Below are positions 61,372 to 64,000 of a DNA stretch of 64,000 nucleotides, one piece after another. Under the pieces are notes generated by a model. That model did not search any database. It was not told where the DNA came from and was given only the letters and a program-made list of their open reading frames with translations. Position 1 is the first letter of the stretch, and each line of letters opens with the position of its first letter. Made by a program: the position numbers and the translations under genes. Where the stretch lies: the NCBI GenBank assembly GCA_034430215.1, contig DAOUFE010000019.1, positions 372,001 through 436,000 of the forward strand. The letters run 5' to 3'. This DNA comes from UBA4782 sp034430215 (GTDB taxonomy: Bacteria > Chloroflexota > Anaerolineae > Anaerolineales > Anaerolineaceae).

Positions 61372-62874
61372 ATGGAATATATTCTGGCTGCATTACCCAT
61401 CCTTGCATTGTTATTCTTTATGATCATTTTAAAATGGGGAGGGAATCTTGCGGGTCCGGTTAGTTTACTGATCTGCATCCTGATCGCAGCATTAGCATTT
61501 GGTTTGAATATTTCTGTTTTCACAACAGCCGTTGCAAAAGGGCTGTTGTTGTCTTTCTATGTATTGCTGATCATCTGGCCAGCCATGATGTTATATCAGA
61601 TGATTTCCATCTCAGGTGGAATTAACGCAGTTGAGCAGACTCTGCAAAAAGCAGTACCCGATACAGGATTCTTATCAATCATCCTTGCATGGTGTTTTTC
61701 TTCCTTTCTCGAAGGGATTGCAGGTTTTGGCATTCCAATCGCCATTGTTGCCCCTATACTGGTGACTCTAGGTATATCGCCTGTAACAGCAGTAGCTGCA
61801 ACCGCAATTGGGCATGCCTGGTCAGTAACATTTGGAGATATGGGGGTGGTTTTCCAGGCGCTGGTGGGAGTGGTAAATATGGATCCAGCAGATCTCATTC
61901 TCCCTTCAAGTCTATTGTTGGGAATTGCCTGTCTACTTTGTGGTATAGCAGTTACTTGCCTTCTCAAAGAAACGAAATATTTGCCACAAGTTTTATTCAT
62001 CGGTGTAGTAATGGCAGTTGTACAGGCAGCATTGGCTTATTTTGACCTGGTAACTCTCAGTGGTTTTTTTGCAGGTTTGTCGGGTGTATTTTTCGGTTTA
62101 CTATTGAAACATAACCGTAACGGAGCATCTGAAAAAAACCATACCAGCAAACTATTTAAAATTACTCTGTCAGTATATTTCAGCCTTTCAATCCTTCTTA
62201 TCTTTCTTTTCTGGCCTGGTCCTATCCGTTCTGCTTGCCAGAATATCGCCTGGATACCGAAATTTAACGAAGTCGTCACAAGCACAGGATTTATTACACC
62301 CTCAGGAAACGGACAAATTCTTAGACCATTTTCACATCCTGGCGTAATCGTTCTATTAGTCGCCGTTGTTACATTGATCCTCTTTCGCAAGAGCCAGATA
62401 CTCTCTAAAGAAACCAATAAACGGGTCTTTCAAATCACCTGGAAATCTGCAGCACCTTCCAGTATTGCTGTGATCTCTACAATCATTCTGGCAGCGATTA
62501 TGGAACACACAGGCATGACTCAACTGCTTGCAAATGGCCTGGCAATATCATTTGAAAAATTTTTTCCACTGGTTTCACCCTGGGTTGGGACACTTGGTGC
62601 ATTTGCAACAGGATCCAATACAAGTTCGAATATTCTATTCAGCTCTATTCAAAAAGAAATCGCTCTGATCTTAAAAATTAGTCCAGCCTGGTTAGTCGCA
62701 GCGCAAACCACTGGTGGTGCACTTGGAAGCATGCTTTCTCCAGCCAAAGTCACTATCGGATGTAGTACGGTTGGTTTATCCGGAAAAGAAGGAAAAGTGA
62801 TGCAGATTACCCTTCCAATAGGTTTGGGAATTGGGTTAATAATTGGATTTTTAATTCTCATTTTCGGCACTTAA
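61372..62874 (+). CDS. lctP: L-lactate permease family transporter (LctP)
   Basis: This 500-residue protein has about 13 membrane helices. The LctP signature is FLEGIAGFGIPIAIVAPIL near residue 100. TAIGHAWSVTFGDMG and the C-terminal GTLGAFATGSNTSSNILFS and GALGSMLSPAKVTIGCSTVGL are conserved family blocks. It should import L-lactate or glycolate by proton symport. Its ATG (61372) lies 5 nt after hypD; hypE follows. A transporter interleaved with maturation genes is unusual. The frame is open from 61261, inside hypD. Confidence 0.9.
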   Translation: MEYILAALPILALLFFMIILKWGGNLAGPVSLLICILIAALAFGLNISVFTTAVAKGLLLSFYVLLIIWPAMMLYQMISISGGINAVEQTLQKAVPDTGFLSIILAWCFSSFLEGIAGFGIPIAIVAPILVTLGISPVTAVAATAIGHAWSVTFGDMGVVFQALVGVVNMDPADLILPSSLLLGIACLLCGIAVTCLLKETKYLPQVLFIGVVMAVVQAALAYFDLVTLSGFFAGLSGVFFGLLLKHNRNGASEKNHTSKLFKITLSVYFSLSILLIFLFWPGPIRSACQNIAWIPKFNEVVTSTGFITPSGNGQILRPFSHPGVIVLLVAVVTLILFRKSQILSKETNKRVFQITWKSAAPSSIAVISTIILAAIMEHTGMTQLLANGLAISFEKFFPLVSPWVGTLGAFATGSNTSSNILFSSIQKEIALILKISPAWLVAAQTTGGALGSMLSPAKVTIGCSTVGLSGKEGKVMQITLPIGLGIGLIIGFLILIFGT

Positions 62875-62883
62875 CCAGGGTTA

Positions 62884-62892
62884 TGTTACAAT
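62884..62892 (+). promoter_or_regulatory. Extended -10 of hypE (TGtTACAAT), leaderless arrangement
   Basis: TG-T-TACAAT ends 7 nt before the hypE ATG at 62900, only 9 nt after the lctP stop. Confidence 0.5.
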
Positions 62893-62899
62893 CTCATCC

Positions 62900-63976
62900 A
62901 TGAAAAATGATACTAACTTACCGGTAATGGAAGGCCCAGTCTGCCCGCTTCCATTACCTCATAATGATCAAATTGTCATGGGTCATGGCAGCGGTGGATT
63001 GATGACCTATGAATTGATACAAAAAGTATTCAATCCTTATCTTTCCAACCCAGTACTCAACGAGGGAAATGATTTCGGTATCCTTCCACCACCCAATTTA
63101 CCTGATAGCAGGCTGGTTGTTTCGACTGATTCTCACATCGTCACCCCGCTTTTCTTCCCCGGAGGAGATATTGGCAGGTTGGCAATATGTGGTACGGTGA
63201 ATGACATCAGTATGTCGGGAGCTGTTCCAATAGCTTTAACTGCTGGTTTTATTCTTGAAGAAGGGCTGGAAATCGCTTTGCTTCATCGTGTTCTCGCATC
63301 CATGCAAACCGCTGCACAGGAAGCTGGAATATCGATCGTAGCAGGGGATACGAAGGTTGTCAGCAAAGGCAATGGAGATAAGATTTTTATCAATACATCA
63401 GGCTATGGATGGGTATCTACGAAAACGCAAATTCATGGTGCCAATGCCCAGCCAGGGGATGCAGTCATAATTTCAGGCACTATGGGCGATCACGGGATTG
63501 CAGTGCTTTCAGCTCGAGGAGAATTGGGGATCACCGCTGATCAACAATCTGATGTTGCACCTTTGAATGGTCTAATTCAGCAGGTAATCCAGGCAGTACC
63601 TGAAGTACATGTTTTACGCGATCCAACTCGCGGTGGCCTGGCGACTACACTCAACGAAATTGCCCGGCAAAGCAAGGTAAGCATCTGGTTAGAAGAAGAA
63701 CGGATTCCGATCAGACCGGTTGTAAGGAATGCCTGCGAAATATTGGGATTTGATCCTCTCTATATTGCTAATGAGGGAAAAGTGATCATTATCCTTCCAT
63801 ACCAATATGCTGAAGATGCAATTGCGACATTGCACAAGCACCAATATGGGCAGGATGCAGCCATTATTGGTAAAATTGCTTCTGAAGAACCAGGTACAGT
63901 ATTGCTGAAAACTAGTTTTGGCAGCACAAGGATTATGGATATGATGGCTGGAGAAATGCTGCCTCGAATTTGTTAA
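62900..63976 (+). CDS. hypE: Carbamoyl dehydratase HypE
   Basis: This 358-residue protein dehydrates the thiocarbamate to thiocyanate for the CN ligands. It has HGSGGLMTYELI, the AIRS-like VVSTDSHIVTPLFFPGGDIGRLAICGTVNDISMSGA, SGTMGDHGIAVL, DPTRGGLATTLNEIA, and ends in PRIC, with the carbamoylated C-terminal Cys358. No ribosome site is seen at its start, and a TACAAT ends 7 nt before the ATG. The hypA and hypB genes are not in the window and may follow. Confidence 0.96.
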   Translation: MKNDTNLPVMEGPVCPLPLPHNDQIVMGHGSGGLMTYELIQKVFNPYLSNPVLNEGNDFGILPPPNLPDSRLVVSTDSHIVTPLFFPGGDIGRLAICGTVNDISMSGAVPIALTAGFILEEGLEIALLHRVLASMQTAAQEAGISIVAGDTKVVSKGNGDKIFINTSGYGWVSTKTQIHGANAQPGDAVIISGTMGDHGIAVLSARGELGITADQQSDVAPLNGLIQQVIQAVPEVHVLRDPTRGGLATTLNEIARQSKVSIWLEEERIPIRPVVRNACEILGFDPLYIANEGKVIIILPYQYAEDAIATLHKHQYGQDAAIIGKIASEEPGTVLLKTSFGSTRIMDMMAGEMLPRIC

Positions 63977-63988
63977 TACATTCTTTTT

Positions 63989-63993
63989 GGAGA
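63989..63993 (+). promoter_or_regulatory. Ribosome binding site of the next gene beyond the window
   Basis: GGAGA just before the right edge, 12 nt after the hypE stop, suggests that another co-directional gene starts at or just past 64000. Confidence 0.35.
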
Positions 63994-64000
63994 ATTTTAT

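Noticed and set aside
1..64000. Mobile elements, prophage or CRISPR arrays
   Set aside because: No transposase, integrase, phage structural protein, spaced direct repeats or terminal inverted repeats were found on either strand.

Overview
The window is a contiguous, gene-dense stretch of a bacterial chromosome, moderately AT-rich by eye. It has no insertion sequences, phage genes, CRISPR array or rRNA. Several things point to an anaerobic fermentative member of the Chloroflexota (most likely class Anaerolineae): a group-3d-like [NiFe] hydrogenase with Nuo/Hyd-type diaphorase subunits, an ADP-forming acyl-CoA synthetase, a membrane pyrophosphatase, a Gld-type ABC transporter with a DUF4340 protein, several zinc-ribbon and TPR proteins of a Chloroflexota style, and no oxygen respiration genes. 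The placement is inferred from gene content, not from a tree.

Region 1-12.7 kb is mostly housekeeping: a leftward smpB, CTP-dependent polyprenol-kinase-like and aromatic ammonia-lyase operon. Then come lipid/ester hydrolases, an SH3b surface protein, a zinc-ribbon protein, a P1 peptidase, DegV, an ABM-domain protein, a PIG-V-like mannosyltransferase, an aldo/keto reductase, an RluA-type pseudouridine synthase, and a K+-independent-type H+-pyrophosphatase. Region 12.9-16.9 kb is a leftward four-gene surface O-acylation operon: lipoprotein, a 45-residue membrane microprotein, an MBOAT acyltransferase and a tandem-SGNH protein. Region 17-21 kb is a Gld-like ABC transporter followed by DUF4340. 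Region 21-31 kb holds rpoD, a large acidic TPR protein with repeated PDWL motifs, ndk, tRNA-Glu(TTC), murJ, a TPR membrane protein, a short-chain epimerase, a hypothetical protein and a zinc-ribbon membrane protein.

Region 31-44 kb holds a leftward glycerate 2-kinase and an ADP-forming acyl-CoA synthetase. These are followed by a tightly coupled rightward run: a Tat/lipoprotein DUF362 protein, a membrane polyferredoxin, a GT-C-like membrane protein, GT2, WbqC, a methyltransferase and a WecE-type sugar aminotransferase. It ends against a convergent hisS.

Region 44.3-64 kb is the centrepiece. A strong sigma70-type promoter (44295-44324) starts a rightward hydrogenase locus. First come four signalling-type genes (DRTGG, CBS-HATPase, DRTGG, PHP). 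Then come NuoE, a stand-alone HATPase, an HndB-like protein with no cysteines, a HydB-type NuoF, a second NuoE, a second, complex-I-type NuoF, a NuoG-like Fe-S protein, and the [NiFe] subunits HoxY and HoxH. Maturation genes follow: an endopeptidase, hypF, hypC, hypD and hypE, with a cyclic-nucleotide-binding-domain protein and a lactate permease interleaved. The regulatory genes and HydB/HydC-like subunits are those normally seen with electron-bifurcating [FeFe] hydrogenases, but the catalytic unit is [NiFe] and no H-cluster motif is present. This suggests a bifurcating or multi-donor [NiFe] hydrogenase with two different flavin subunits, related in design to HydABCSL.

A genome-style signal also stands out: several genes have a TATAAT/TACAAT box ending only 6-8 nt before the start codon, which suggests leaderless transcripts.
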